Source: Paenibacillus gyeongsangnamensis (GTDB lineage Bacteria; Bacillota; Bacilli; Paenibacillales; NBRC-103111). From it: a stretch of DNA of 64,000 nucleotides. Under the pieces are notes generated by a model. The model was not told the DNA's origin and did not search any database. It was given only the letters and a program-made list of their open reading frames with translations. Where the stretch lies: assembly GCF_027533625.1 (NCBI RefSeq), contig NZ_JAQAGZ010000002.1, forward strand, positions 1 to 64,000. The letters run 5' to 3'. A program made the position numbers and the translations under genes. Positions 1-8,714 of this stretch are shown one piece after another (the first letter of the stretch is position 1; the number at the start of each line of letters is the position of its first letter).

Positions 1-105
1 TTGTGCTACATGGGTTTCTTTCGCTATATCGATTCCCACAATTAGGTGAGTGGTGGAAATTCGTTCGATCCGTTGATTTTGAGCGTCTGATTGTTTAAAC
101 TTCAT
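1..105 (-). CDS. IS110-family transposase, N-terminal 35 residues (runs off the window edge)
   Basis: Read on the minus strand, an ATG at 103-105 has an AGGAGG ribosome binding site 9 bases upstream (115-120). The product contains VGIDIAKETHVAQ, the first acidic motif of the RuvC-like DEDD domain typical of IS110-family transposases. The rest of the gene lies beyond base 1. In this family the transposase works with a structured non-coding (bridge) RNA which, in the IS110 group, is encoded just upstream of the transposase; here that would be within about 106-350. I could not fix the element end or any bridge-RNA guide loop. The family call is based on the short motif only. Confidence 0.75.
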   Translation of the reverse strand, partial: MKFKQSDAQNQRIERISTTHLIVGIDIAKETHVAQ

Positions 106-109
106 AAAA

Positions 110-170
110 GAGCGCCTCCTTGATGGTGTTGGGTTTAACCCGTTGACAGACCCATCATACCGAGGCGCTC
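110..170 (-). promoter_or_regulatory. Long hairpin that sequesters the IS110 transposase ribosome binding site
   Basis: GAGCGCCTC (110-118) pairs with GAGGCGCTC (162-170), TGATGG (121-126) pairs with CCATCA (152-157), and the centre has the palindrome GGGTTTAACCC (131-141). In transposase mRNA the outer stem buries the AGGAGG Shine-Dalgarno. On the plus strand the hairpin is followed by a T-run (172-179), so it could also terminate plus-strand transcription. Hairpins that block translation from read-through mRNA are known in other insertion sequences; part of the structure could instead be bridge RNA. Confidence 0.6.
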
Positions 171-385
171 CTTTTTTTTCAAAGTCCATTTCTTAGGACT
201 AACAGGAATGTTTAGTTCAACAGATTGCCGATGATCCAGTACCTGGCGATTTCAGTAACTCATTTCACTGGACCGAAGAAGCTCCACACTATTTCCCACT
301 TTGCTAACTTAGAATCTTTACCTGTCATTTACCACATGCACCGCGCGGCGAAATGTGCTTTAATATACCAAAGGAGTGTGATACA

Positions 386-790
386 GTGGACATCAAATCT
401 TTTCTATATCCCAAGAACGAGGTCTCTTACATCACGACATCCTCCAACCTGAAAGAAGCCTTAGACAAATTGGAGGCATGCCACTATACGGCCATTCCGA
501 TATTGGACGACAATGGAGTATATTTCGGAACGCTTTCTGAGGGAGATTTGTTATGGAAGATGAAGGCCACGCCCGGCCTCGATTTCGATTCGATGCACGA
601 AATTCCCGTCGTCTCCATCGAAAAACGAATGAAAATCGAATGCGTCGCGATCGGGGCCGATTTGGACGATATGCTGACGCTGGCGGCGGATCAGAACTTC
701 GTTCCGGTCGTAGACGACGATCGCGTCTTCCTTGGTATTATTCGCCGCAAAGATATAATCGAATATTATACCCGAAATATTACGGATTAG
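386..790 (+). CDS. CBS-domain pair protein, CbpB (YkuL)-like
   Basis: A protein of about 134 residues made of two CBS motifs and little else. CBS 1 includes YTAIPILDDNG (near residues 35-45) and CBS 2 includes NFVPVVDDDRVFLGIIRRKD near the C-terminus. Size and layout match Bacillus CbpB, which binds cyclic di-AMP and modulates the stringent-response enzyme Rel; other stand-alone CBS proteins bind adenine nucleotides. I chose the GTG at 386 because AAGGAG lies 9 bases upstream (371-376); an in-frame ATG at 353 has no such site. A plus-strand terminator follows directly, so the gene is probably monocistronic. The ligand cannot be read from the sequence. Confidence 0.75.
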   Translation: MDIKSFLYPKNEVSYITTSSNLKEALDKLEACHYTAIPILDDNGVYFGTLSEGDLLWKMKATPGLDFDSMHEIPVVSIEKRMKIECVAIGADLDDMLTLAADQNFVPVVDDDRVFLGIIRRKDIIEYYTRNITD

Positions 791-796
791 TTGGAG

Positions 797-833
797 AGAC
801 CCAATCATGTGAAAATGATCGGGTCTTTCTTTT
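797..833 (+). terminator. Rho-independent terminator after the CBS-domain gene
   Basis: AGACCC with AATCAT pairs with ATGAT and GGGTCT across a short A-rich loop, followed by TTTCTTTT. It begins 6 bases after the stop codon of the CBS gene. Confidence 0.8.
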
Positions 834-997
834 GCTGGGCAACGATATTCCTGAGCTTCCACTCTACGGATTTCCCTTAAGGCAGCTTAGATTTAAATAT
901 CCAATCGTTTTCGAATGATCTGCCGGGCGGGTCCCACTTATCTAGCTATCCCGCATTTTCAACCGAGCAGCATCGCTCTCGAATAAGTTCGTGACCT

Positions 998-1398
998 TCA
1001 ACTCTCGGACATCATGATACTTTTCACCTGGATGGGCCCGATGAGTCCGCTTGGTTCCTGCTGCACAAAGGACGACAAAAAGTCACGCTGATCTTTCACC
1101 AACGTATTTGTAACTTCAATGACAAGCTTATTTTTACCCTTTTTTATCAGGCCATTGATCTCTACGCGGTATGGAGGACAGATGCGTACCCCTGCTTGCT
1201 CGCCGTTTAACCACACTTCATATTCTTTGATGAATTCGTTCAAAGAAGTCCTGATTTGGGACGTATAAAGAGCGGCGAATTCTTGAGAGGAATCCTCAAG
1301 CCCCGCTGCCGATTGGTGAAGATGATGGCGCTTACACCAAGCAGGGGAAGGACACAAGCCAGAAGGTAGCCTGCCATTAATTTGTTTTGGAACTTCAT
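998..1398 (-). pseudogene. Deletion fusion: YesM-type sensor-kinase N-terminus joined to a glycosidase C-terminus
   Basis: From an ATG at 1396-1398 (AGAGG just upstream) the minus strand encodes MKFQNKLMAGYLLACVLPLL, the cytoplasmic start and first membrane helix of YesM-like histidine kinases. Near 1312 the frame shifts by one base; the kinase-like part continues to about 1222 (LYTSQIRTSLNEFIKEY). It then passes without a stop into VWLNGEQAGVRICPPYRVEI, the beta-sandwich C-terminal region typical of GH2- or GH106-like glycosidases, ending at 998. Paenibacilli often place such kinases beside glycosidase genes, so a deletion between two neighbours is the simplest origin. Not functional. Confidence 0.65.
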
Positions 1399-1470
1399 GT
1401 TTCCTCTTATCATTAAGACTGCCTTTCGTATCCAACTATTGTGCTCCATACCTAGCACTTCCTTTGTCAA

Positions 1471-1731
1471 ACGTCTTCTCTAACTATTGTACATGCCGTG
1501 ATGCATCGATGCTACCGAAGTATCTTAGGTAGAAGACGGTGATTTCAATTGTTCTCGCGTCAGCCAGTTACTACAGTCTTAAAAGACATGGTAATTGCCC
1601 CATCTTTGTATTCGTTTACATGAAAATATACTTTAGGGATATTAATTAATCAAAGGGGCATTTTTAAGTTTATACAAGGGCATTTTTATGATTTAAACTT
1701 AAAAACGACCTGTTGAATAATTTTTTTCCAA
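1471..1731. other. Non-coding stretch with a 12-bp inverted repeat and a repeated GGGCATTTTTA word
   Basis: No gene was recognised. TTTTTAAGTTTA (1661-1672) is perfectly inverted as TAAACTTAAAAA (1694-1705). The word GGGCATTTTTA occurs twice, near 1657 and 1678. It may be the remnant of an insertion-sequence end or a small regulatory structure. Confidence 0.35.
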
Positions 1732-1761
1732 AAAATAAAAAAAGCCGCGATTTACGCGGTT
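1732..1761 (-). terminator. Rho-independent terminator, minus strand
   Basis: CCGCG (1745-1749) pairs with CGCGG (1755-1759) around ATTTA. On the minus strand the stem runs into a T-rich tract (complement of 1732-1743). It lies downstream of the decayed marR-paiA pair and is probably its original terminator. Confidence 0.7.
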
Positions 1762-1861
1762 ATTAATGAGATATGTTCTTGTCAGCCGACACGTTAATCT
1801 GATTCTTCCATACCACACATCATAATTATTGCAGAAAGCTGAATATTATTTCAGAGAAATG

Positions 1862-2090
<229 letters not shown>

Positions 2091-2110
2091 TTATTTGTCC
2101 TCCTTTTAAT

Positions 2111-2449
2111 TCAATAATTTCTCTTGTTTCCCTTTTTTACAAACTCCCAGTCTTTTTCTACATTTTTTCTGACTCTTTGCAGCAGGTTAAAAATGGTTTC
2201 TACTTCACTTTCGGAGAATCCGGATAGTGCGACCCTATTGGAATAATCGTTTTCCCTTTTTATTAAAGGGTAACTAGTCTTCCCTCTCTCCGTAGGAAAT
2301 AGTTTTTTAATTTTTTAGTTATATGGATCATCATTCTTTTCAATAAATCCATTAATCTCAAGTTTCTTTATAGCACGAGCAGCTGTTGTTCGGTCTACCT
2401 TTATCATTTCAGCTAACTTTTCTTGTATAATTCCTGGATTTTCACATAA
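2111..2449 (-). pseudogene. MarR-family regulator, N-terminus lost and one in-frame stop
   Basis: The recognisable part begins with CENPGIIQEKLAEMIKVDRT, continues as AARAIKKLEINGFIEKNDDP and, after an in-frame TAA at 2315-2317, runs on as LFPTERGK, GFSESEVETIF and a C-terminal helix ending at 2111. The TAA most simply replaces a lysine AAA codon. Upstream of 2450 the frame stays open to 2527, but that peptide (VDAGRFLWMSIFFGLL) does not look like a MarR N-terminus, so the dimerisation helix has been replaced. This is the winged-helix domain of a MarR protein that probably once controlled the adjacent paiA gene. Confidence 0.7.
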
Positions 2450-2549
2450 AGAGATCGCCAGCAATCCGAAAAAGATAGACATCCACAGAAAGCGTCCGGC
2501 ATCCACTCGATTATTCACGAATAACAATTTTAAAGCATTTCTTTATTAA

Positions 2550-4673
2550 TTAATATGTCAATCCATGACCAAGTTTATAGATATTGCCATCGCTATCTTT
2601 ATAGGCATATTCGAGCCCTTCAGGCATATATTTGTCCTTGTCATAGCCTGGTACATCATTTCTAGACACACATTTACCATTTTCATCAACCGCAATAACC
2701 GCTTCACTCGCTGGCAATGTCAATGGTAAAACACCTACTGGCCGGTAATTGCCCGCTATCACTTCAAACTGTGCCCTATAGAATGTATCGTATCCGGCGA
2801 TCAAGGCATCTGCCAACGGTTCAACATTTCCAAGGATCCACGGCAAAATCACATTCACACTAACAATGACTTTTCCTCCACGAACATGAACAGTGTCAGC
2901 AACTTCCTTCAGATGATCTATACCACTCAAAGTCGTTTCTTCGTACGTAGTACCATCCAAAGCAGTTAATGTTTTATTCTCACATAATTCAAGTTCTAAA
3001 AGCCCTGGTGTCGCGGTGAAATAAGCACCGGATTTGGGATGTACAATCAAAATTGCAATGTCAGCTTCTTCATACTTCTCGGTCAACGTAAATTGACTAA
3101 GCTCTTGACATTCCTTCCTTGCCTTTTCTGTATAAGAAGCTGCACGTTCCGGTTCCTTATGGAAAACCTCCACATAAATCTTCTTACCCGCAAGAGATTC
3201 AGAGGTTAAAGGTAATGTCTGATTGGAATTTTTAAGAACGGTTACTGACTTTTTATGTGCTTCATAGGCAGCGTCCCAGTTTGCTTGATTACTTACCACT
3301 GCAGCTGCATTTTCTGGTGACACATACGTACGTTCATCAAATAGTCCTAACATAAACATTTCTGTAAGGAGCCGCACATTGGCCTCATCAATACGTTTTT
3401 CACTGATCCATCCATTTTTGATAGCTGATTTAAGATTTTCAACATCATTTGTATCAGCAACCAAATCTGTGACTGCATTAATGGCTTTAGCAAAACGTTC
3501 AGCCTCGCTCATATGTTCAACACCCCAGCACATCTTATTCGTGATGCCGCTGTCGCTATTGATATAGCCTTTGAACCCTAGTTTTTCTCTAAGAATATGT
3601 TGCATGAAATAATGATTAAAGGTAAAACCAACCTCTTCGAAAGGAATTTCTTGCCCTTCAAATTCTTGAACCACACTTTTTTTGATACTTGGGATAGAAT
3701 AATACGGCATAATGGATGAAGTACCGTGTTCTACCGCTGCCTGAAACGGTGGCAGGTGATATTTTTCTAAGCTTCCTGGTGTTGGGTATAAATTCCACTT
3801 TCCTTCTTCATAATGGGGATCAAATCCATTTTCCCTTGCGCCTCCACCAGGAAAATGCTTCGTTGTCATTGCAATACTGTGGTTTCCTAGGGTCTCTCCC
3901 TGAAATCCGTCAATGATGCGGCCGATGGCATCAGCTATAAACTCTGGATCTTCCCCAAACGTACCATACGTCCGTTGCCATCTAGGATCTGTGACCACAT
4001 CGGCCATATACATATAACCCTTTCTTATTCCTGTAGCATCCCACTCATCATGAGCTATTTGGGCAAATTGGCTGATAAGTGATGAATCACCGCCATTTTT
4101 TATATCTCCTTTAGCTGCTGCAGCAAGTCCTAAAGTTCCCGGCCAAGTGGAAAAAATCCCAGCTGCATCATTCATCCCAAAGACGGCTTCAGCATTTTCG
4201 TTTCTTGAATTCGATGCTATTAAACAGGGAATTCCAAGACGTGTTCCCTCACATACTTCATTCATGGTATTAATCCACTCTGCCATTTGAGCTGGACTCC
4301 AATTGTCCCTATGAATGAAGTGGCGCAAATGCATGTTTTCAATGGTATGCTTAGTCCCCCATATTTTTGAAACAGCAAAAATATTTTCACCCTTTTCAAC
4401 AATAGCTTCATCCAGCACACCATCATGGCTTGTCTTACTCTTATCTTCTTGAGAAAGCCCCATCTTACGGGTATTGATCAGCATCATACCCACCTTTTCA
4501 TCCAAATTCATCAATGAGACCAGGTTCTCCGCACGTTCTCTTGGACTTAAACGCCAATCTTTATAAGGCTCTAATTTCCCACTATTATTCAGATCTTTAA
4601 ACTTTAACCCGTCCACTTCAATGATTTTCTTTACTCTAGCTTCTAAATTCGGTTGTTTATGACTATGTTCCAT
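2550..4673 (-). CDS. Glycoside hydrolase family 3 enzyme, beta-glucosidase-like
   Basis: A protein of 707 residues without a signal peptide, so presumably cytoplasmic. The GH3 (alpha/beta)8 domain shows DPRWQRTYGTFGEDP (about 229-243), KHFPGGG (about 272-278) and GYINSDSGI (about 369-377). The aspartate in the last motif (D374) fits the catalytic nucleophile. The C-terminal alpha/beta sandwich follows from about residue 480 and ends with a short tail. AGGAGG precedes the ATG. The gene sits 45 bases behind a beta-glucoside-type PTS permease, so it probably hydrolyses an imported beta-linked sugar to monosaccharide. It could be an exo-glucanase or xylosidase; specificity cannot be read here. 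Confidence 0.85.
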   Translation of the reverse strand: MEHSHKQPNLEARVKKIIEVDGLKFKDLNNSGKLEPYKDWRLSPRERAENLVSLMNLDEKVGMMLINTRKMGLSQEDKSKTSHDGVLDEAIVEKGENIFAVSKIWGTKHTIENMHLRHFIHRDNWSPAQMAEWINTMNEVCEGTRLGIPCLIASNSRNENAEAVFGMNDAAGIFSTWPGTLGLAAAAKGDIKNGGDSSLISQFAQIAHDEWDATGIRKGYMYMADVVTDPRWQRTYGTFGEDPEFIADAIGRIIDGFQGETLGNHSIAMTTKHFPGGGARENGFDPHYEEGKWNLYPTPGSLEKYHLPPFQAAVEHGTSSIMPYYSIPSIKKSVVQEFEGQEIPFEEVGFTFNHYFMQHILREKLGFKGYINSDSGITNKMCWGVEHMSEAERFAKAINAVTDLVADTNDVENLKSAIKNGWISEKRIDEANVRLLTEMFMLGLFDERTYVSPENAAAVVSNQANWDAAYEAHKKSVTVLKNSNQTLPLTSESLAGKKIYVEVFHKEPERAASYTEKARKECQELSQFTLTEKYEEADIAILIVHPKSGAYFTATPGLLELELCENKTLTALDGTTYEETTLSGIDHLKEVADTVHVRGGKVIVSVNVILPWILGNVEPLADALIAGYDTFYRAQFEVIAGNYRPVGVLPLTLPASEAVIAVDENGKCVSRNDVPGYDKDKYMPEGLEYAYKDSDGNIYKLGHGLTY

Positions 4674-4718
4674 TTGAATGCCTCCTATAAAGAAAGAAAT
4701 GTCGATAAACTCTTTATG

Positions 4719-6311
4719 TTATACAATTAATGTGAGTAGGTCTTCTTTTACTTTTATTGTTTCGTTTTTTAAAATTTTAACATCATGGTATTGATTTGAA
4801 TTAGTGATGACTACAGGTGTTGTTAATGAATATCCAGCTCCTTTAATTTCTTCCATATCAAACTCAAGGAGCAAGTCCCCCTGCTGTACTTTATCACCTT
4901 GACGGACATGGGATGTGATATATTCACCGTTCAATTTCATCGTGTTTAACCCGATGAAAATTAATATTTCCGCTCCACCCTCTGACGTGACTCCTATCGC
5001 GTGTTTTGTTGGAAACAAAGTTGTTACGACTCCATCTACCGGCGAATAAACCTCACCTTTATCGGGTTCTATGGTTATTCCTTTTCCAACTGTTTCGCTA
5101 GCGAAAAGTGGATCACTGAACTTGATTAACGGAATAATTTCCCCGCTTAGCGGACTTGTAATGATTTCTTTTCTGACACTAATCAAGCCTATATTATATT
5201 TCTCCATTGAAGGCTTTTTGTTTTTATCTTCATATCCGAGTACATACGTGAGCATGCATCCCAACATTAAAGCTGTCATCGTACCGATTAAATAATATCC
5301 CATTGGTGAAAAGGCAGGGATAGATAAAAAACTGGGGAGAGAAAAAACAGTCATTTTCACTCCAAGCGCCCCATTAAATGCCCCCCCAACAGCTCCAGCC
5401 ACTGCTACATATATCATCGTTTTTTTATATCGCAAAAGGATTCCATAATTAATAATTTCTGTTGTACCTGCCAATACACCAGGTACAATTCCCGAACCAA
5501 CGAGAGTTCTTAAGTCCTTATCTTTCGTTTTGAATAGAACACCGAACGCCACCCCAATTTGAGCAAATGGTGCTGCTGCAGCCATCCCGATAATCGGATC
5601 ATGTCCAGACGCAAGATTTGCAATGGCAATGGGGATAACTGCCCAGTGAAGACCCAAAAGAGTAAGAAAGGTCCAAACAGCTCCCAACACGGCTCCTGTC
5701 AAAAGTCCGCTTTTTGAACTTAAAAATTCGATCCCTACTCTGATGCCATCTCCGACATACAAACCTATAGGACCGAAAATAAGCACGGTTAATGGCACAA
5801 TTAAAACTAACGAAATCAGCGGATTGAAAAACATTTGAATGTCTTTATAAATAACTTTTTTCAAAAATTTATCTAATCCTGCATAAATAGAAACGGCAAT
5901 GAAAATCGGAAAAACGGTAGAAGAATAGCTCATTAATAAAACTGGAATTCCAATGAAATCTGTCTTTGCTACTCCTTTTGCCATTAGATCCGAGAAATGG
6001 GGTTCCAAAAGAGCGGCCCCGATGGTACCACCGACATATGCGTTGGCACCGAGTTTTATGGATAAAGTAATACCAAGAAAAACAGGAAGAAAATAAAACA
6101 CGGCATGACCAGCGGCAGATAAAATGGCGTATGTACCACTTTTCGTAGATACCCATCCCAGCATTGTTAATACAGCTAATAAGGCTGATAACAAGCCTGA
6201 CCCTGCCAGCACACCTAAGATAGGAGAAAAACTTCCTCCGATTACGTCTAAAATTTTGTTTATCACTGACTCGGTTTCTTCCTCTTTCTTCGCTGTCAGT
6301 TGATCATTCAT
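4719..6311 (-). CDS. Beta-glucoside-type PTS permease EIICA, lacking EIIB and the EIIA phospho-histidine
   Basis: A protein of 530 residues. An EIIC membrane domain (about 15-360, roughly ten helices) is followed by a Crr-like EIIA domain (about 385-530). BglP/BglF proteins are about 610-630 residues and begin with an EIIB domain carrying a cysteine. Here the ATG, with AAAGGAG upstream, starts right at EIIC, and no EIIB remnant lies upstream. In EIIA the auxiliary histidine (TKHAIGV, H437) is kept, but the phosphorylated histidine of family motifs like LIHIG is phenylalanine (ILIFIGL, F452, codon TTC at 4956-4958). The EIIC GITEP motif is diverged to GTTEII. A separate EIIB, a non-phosphorylating role or early decay are possible. 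Confidence 0.8.
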   Translation of the reverse strand: MNDQLTAKKEEETESVINKILDVIGGSFSPILGVLAGSGLLSALLAVLTMLGWVSTKSGTYAILSAAGHAVFYFLPVFLGITLSIKLGANAYVGGTIGAALLEPHFSDLMAKGVAKTDFIGIPVLLMSYSSTVFPIFIAVSIYAGLDKFLKKVIYKDIQMFFNPLISLVLIVPLTVLIFGPIGLYVGDGIRVGIEFLSSKSGLLTGAVLGAVWTFLTLLGLHWAVIPIAIANLASGHDPIIGMAAAAPFAQIGVAFGVLFKTKDKDLRTLVGSGIVPGVLAGTTEIINYGILLRYKKTMIYVAVAGAVGGAFNGALGVKMTVFSLPSFLSIPAFSPMGYYLIGTMTALMLGCMLTYVLGYEDKNKKPSMEKYNIGLISVRKEIITSPLSGEIIPLIKFSDPLFASETVGKGITIEPDKGEVYSPVDGVVTTLFPTKHAIGVTSEGGAEILIFIGLNTMKLNGEYITSHVRQGDKVQQGDLLLEFDMEEIKGAGYSLTTPVVITNSNQYHDVKILKNETIKVKEDLLTLIV

Positions 6312-6354
6312 CTAGTGAACTCCTTTTATTCGTTAGATCTGTTTGCATTATAAA

Positions 6355-6385
6355 ATTATACTAAGAATGTTATACTTAAAGTCAG
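6355..6385 (-). promoter_or_regulatory. Possible sigma-A promoter of the PTS-GH3 operon
   Basis: On the minus strand TATAAT (complement of 6355-6360) lies about 45 bases before the PTS start codon. A weak -35 candidate CTGACT (complement of 6380-6385) is 19 bases upstream, longer than ideal. No obvious LicT-type antiterminator hairpin or catabolite-response element was seen in the leader. Confidence 0.35.
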
Positions 6386-6472
6386 AATAATATTTGCACT
6401 ACTGGGACGATATTAGCATAATTTAAGGAGGATAAAGATATTGGATCAGCCTCCTTAGCTAACATCATGCAT

Positions 6473-7576
6473 TTATTGAATGACTCCGGTATGAATGATC
6501 TTGATAATCGGTAATACTGTCACTTCTGCTTTTTCCCATTCACTCACCCAATGATCCTGAATTTTTTTCCAATTTTTGTACTCGAATGATCGAGCATATG
6601 TACCAAATCCTAAGGGATCGGCATGGATTTTTTGGAGTTTTTTAAAAATAGAACTATATTCTTTTTGTAATTCGTTAGCTATCCTTCCCTCTAATTTTTC
6701 ATTCGAATGGGAAGAAAGGGTGTTATGCGTGATCTCTATATTTAATTTAATGGGGATTTCAAAAGCAAAATGATTATTTTTAAACGAAGTATGAATCGCT
6801 GCTTTATTGTTTAGAATATCGAAGGTTAAACTGCGAGTCGATAAAGTCTTGTTTTCTTTTGTTTGTTCCGTCAATGCTTTTAGGGTAATAGAAAGCCCAG
6901 ATGTTTCGTGCAGCAGTATGTTGAGTAATCCGCTTTGCTCAGGGGATAGTATGCCTTTATATTTTCCGTCTTTATCAAACAGTGCCGTTCCTGTAATTTT
7001 GACTAATTTATCTAACTTCACTACGGGCATAAATGGTGTTATTCCTAGGTTAGTTAATTGCCGGTGAAAATTGCGTATGGTTGTTGTAGGCGTAATATGT
7101 CTTGTTTCGCCTGTTTTAAGGAGGGTGGATAGGTAGAGCAAAGGATTCGCTCTTGGAGTATAGTGCAATAAATCAGAAACGGAACCGTCAACGAGAATGA
7201 CTTTGGCATTTGTATCCATCCGAACCTCACGATGTAAACTATCCAGAAATAGATGCCATTGTTCATGCTCTGCCAGTCTTTTGCTGATCAGGATGATTTG
7301 GACTTTTCTTATGCTGCTTATTCCAGAAGGTAAAGAATTAAATTTACTTTCAGCTTCAGGAAAATTCAAGGCTTTCACACTGTATTTTATCGTTTTATCT
7401 TTGGCTTCTTTGCTAAATTGAGGTGCTTGCGTATAAACCAAAAGCTGTTCGTCCTTACTCATATCATAACCAATGATCAGATCAATCAAAACGTCTTCTA
7501 AATTTATCTGGTCCATACATCCTGAGAGTATGGAAAGAGTTAATACCAATGCCATGATTCGTCGCGCGAATGTCAC
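6473..7576 (-). CDS. gerC: Spore germination lipoprotein, Ger(x)C family
   Basis: A protein of 367 residues with a lipoprotein signal ending LSILSGC (acylated Cys20). A GerAC-type fold follows, with N-terminal strands such as LEDVLIDLIIGYDM and the PLLYLSTLLKTGE region. It is the C subunit of a germinant receptor in the spore inner membrane, needed for receptor assembly. It is the last gene of gerA-gerB-gerC, and its start overlaps the end of gerB by 4 bases. Such operons are normally transcribed in the forespore by sigma-G; I found no clear sigma-G promoter. The germinant cannot be predicted. Confidence 0.9.
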   Translation of the reverse strand: MTFARRIMALVLTLSILSGCMDQINLEDVLIDLIIGYDMSKDEQLLVYTQAPQFSKEAKDKTIKYSVKALNFPEAESKFNSLPSGISSIRKVQIILISKRLAEHEQWHLFLDSLHREVRMDTNAKVILVDGSVSDLLHYTPRANPLLYLSTLLKTGETRHITPTTTIRNFHRQLTNLGITPFMPVVKLDKLVKITGTALFDKDGKYKGILSPEQSGLLNILLHETSGLSITLKALTEQTKENKTLSTRSLTFDILNNKAAIHTSFKNNHFAFEIPIKLNIEITHNTLSSHSNEKLEGRIANELQKEYSSIFKKLQKIHADPLGFGTYARSFEYKNWKKIQDHWVSEWEKAEVTVLPIIKIIHTGVIQ

Positions 7577-8676
7577 ACACGAGTCCTCCTTCGAACATAT
7601 TGGACCGTCATCATCATCCAGAGATAAATGATTGGAGGCAAACTATAAGCAATCACATATCCGAAATTAGCCCACCAATAATTAATGTTAACTGATTCCG
7701 GAAATGAGGGTTTGTAGAAGAAGGAAATAAACAAAATGAGGAGAGTATGAAATAAAGCATGCATTCTCCTAGAGATCCCAGGCATTAACTTCCCCATTCC
7801 AAATACGGCACTCCACATAAATGTCATCCAGGTCACCGAAGCCACCATAATATAAGCTGATAAATAAAGGACATCCACTCTTTCAATAAAATTAATCTGA
7901 ACCGACTTCATTAAACTGACAACGGGAAGTTGATACCGTACAATTTCTTCTGGGCTAAAATAAGCAGAAGTAAGTAACGTCACTTCGAGCAAAACGATAA
8001 GTGATAACGTGTTGGCGATGAAAATCCCCTTCATTGCCTGCTCTTTTTGATTCAGAAAGGGATATAGAATAAAAGCCGTTTCAAACCCCAAAAAACACAA
8101 TAATGTAGGTGTAACCCCGTGAATAACCGGTCCCCAGCCTTCCTTTAAAACTGGAAGAAGCTGATAAAAGTGCACTTCTTTAAGAACCAGTAACAAAAGT
8201 AAAGGAAGTACGATTGAAATAAGGAAAATCACTTCGTTAAATCTGCCGAGCATGGCGATCCCGTTTTTAATTACTATATATCCTGGAATTAAGAATAGCC
8301 CGGCGACCATATAAGTGGGCGTTGCCAATAGTAACCAAGATTTAATAATGAACAGAAGTGAAAAGAAAGCAGCAAAACCCGCAAAAGAATAGTAAAGGAG
8401 TACTAAAATAGCAACTCCCATCCCACCCCATTTTCCAAGATACCTCAGAGCCAAATCGAATAAAGTATCTTCAGGATGCCGCCTCATCACTCGGATCATA
8501 AAAAAACTGGAGATCATCGCTAAAACCCAACCTAGAATAACTGAAATCCAGCCATCCGTACCGGCAGTTTCCCCTAATCTGCGAGGCAGAGACAAATTTC
8601 CAATGGTTAATTGAGCACCGTGAATTATAAAAATGAATTGAAAAAGTGAGATTTGCTTCACATTATATTTATTCAT
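7573..8676 (-). CDS. gerB: Spore germination permease, GerB family
   Basis: A protein of 367 residues with about ten membrane helices, typical length for GerB. It belongs to the amino acid-polyamine-organocation transporter superfamily. The N-terminal ISLFQFIFIIHGAQLTIGNL matches the usual start of these proteins. In GerA-type receptors the B subunit forms the germinant-binding pocket. It lies 38 bases after gerA and overlaps gerC by 4 bases, so the three are one operon. The gene appears intact. Confidence 0.9.
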   Translation of the reverse strand: MNKYNVKQISLFQFIFIIHGAQLTIGNLSLPRRLGETAGTDGWISVILGWVLAMISSFFMIRVMRRHPEDTLFDLALRYLGKWGGMGVAILVLLYYSFAGFAAFFSLLFIIKSWLLLATPTYMVAGLFLIPGYIVIKNGIAMLGRFNEVIFLISIVLPLLLLLVLKEVHFYQLLPVLKEGWGPVIHGVTPTLLCFLGFETAFILYPFLNQKEQAMKGIFIANTLSLIVLLEVTLLTSAYFSPEEIVRYQLPVVSLMKSVQINFIERVDVLYLSAYIMVASVTWMTFMWSAVFGMGKLMPGISRRMHALFHTLLILFISFFYKPSFPESVNINYWWANFGYVIAYSLPPIIYLWMMMTVQYVRRRTRV

Positions 8677-8714
8677 TTTGGGATATCTCCTAGAAAAACG
8701 TGTAATCCATCATT

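Noticed and set aside
551-918. Two open frames over the CBS gene (551-862 minus, 553-918 plus)
   Set aside because: Both are shadows of the CBS gene in other frames, with no domain and no ribosome site.
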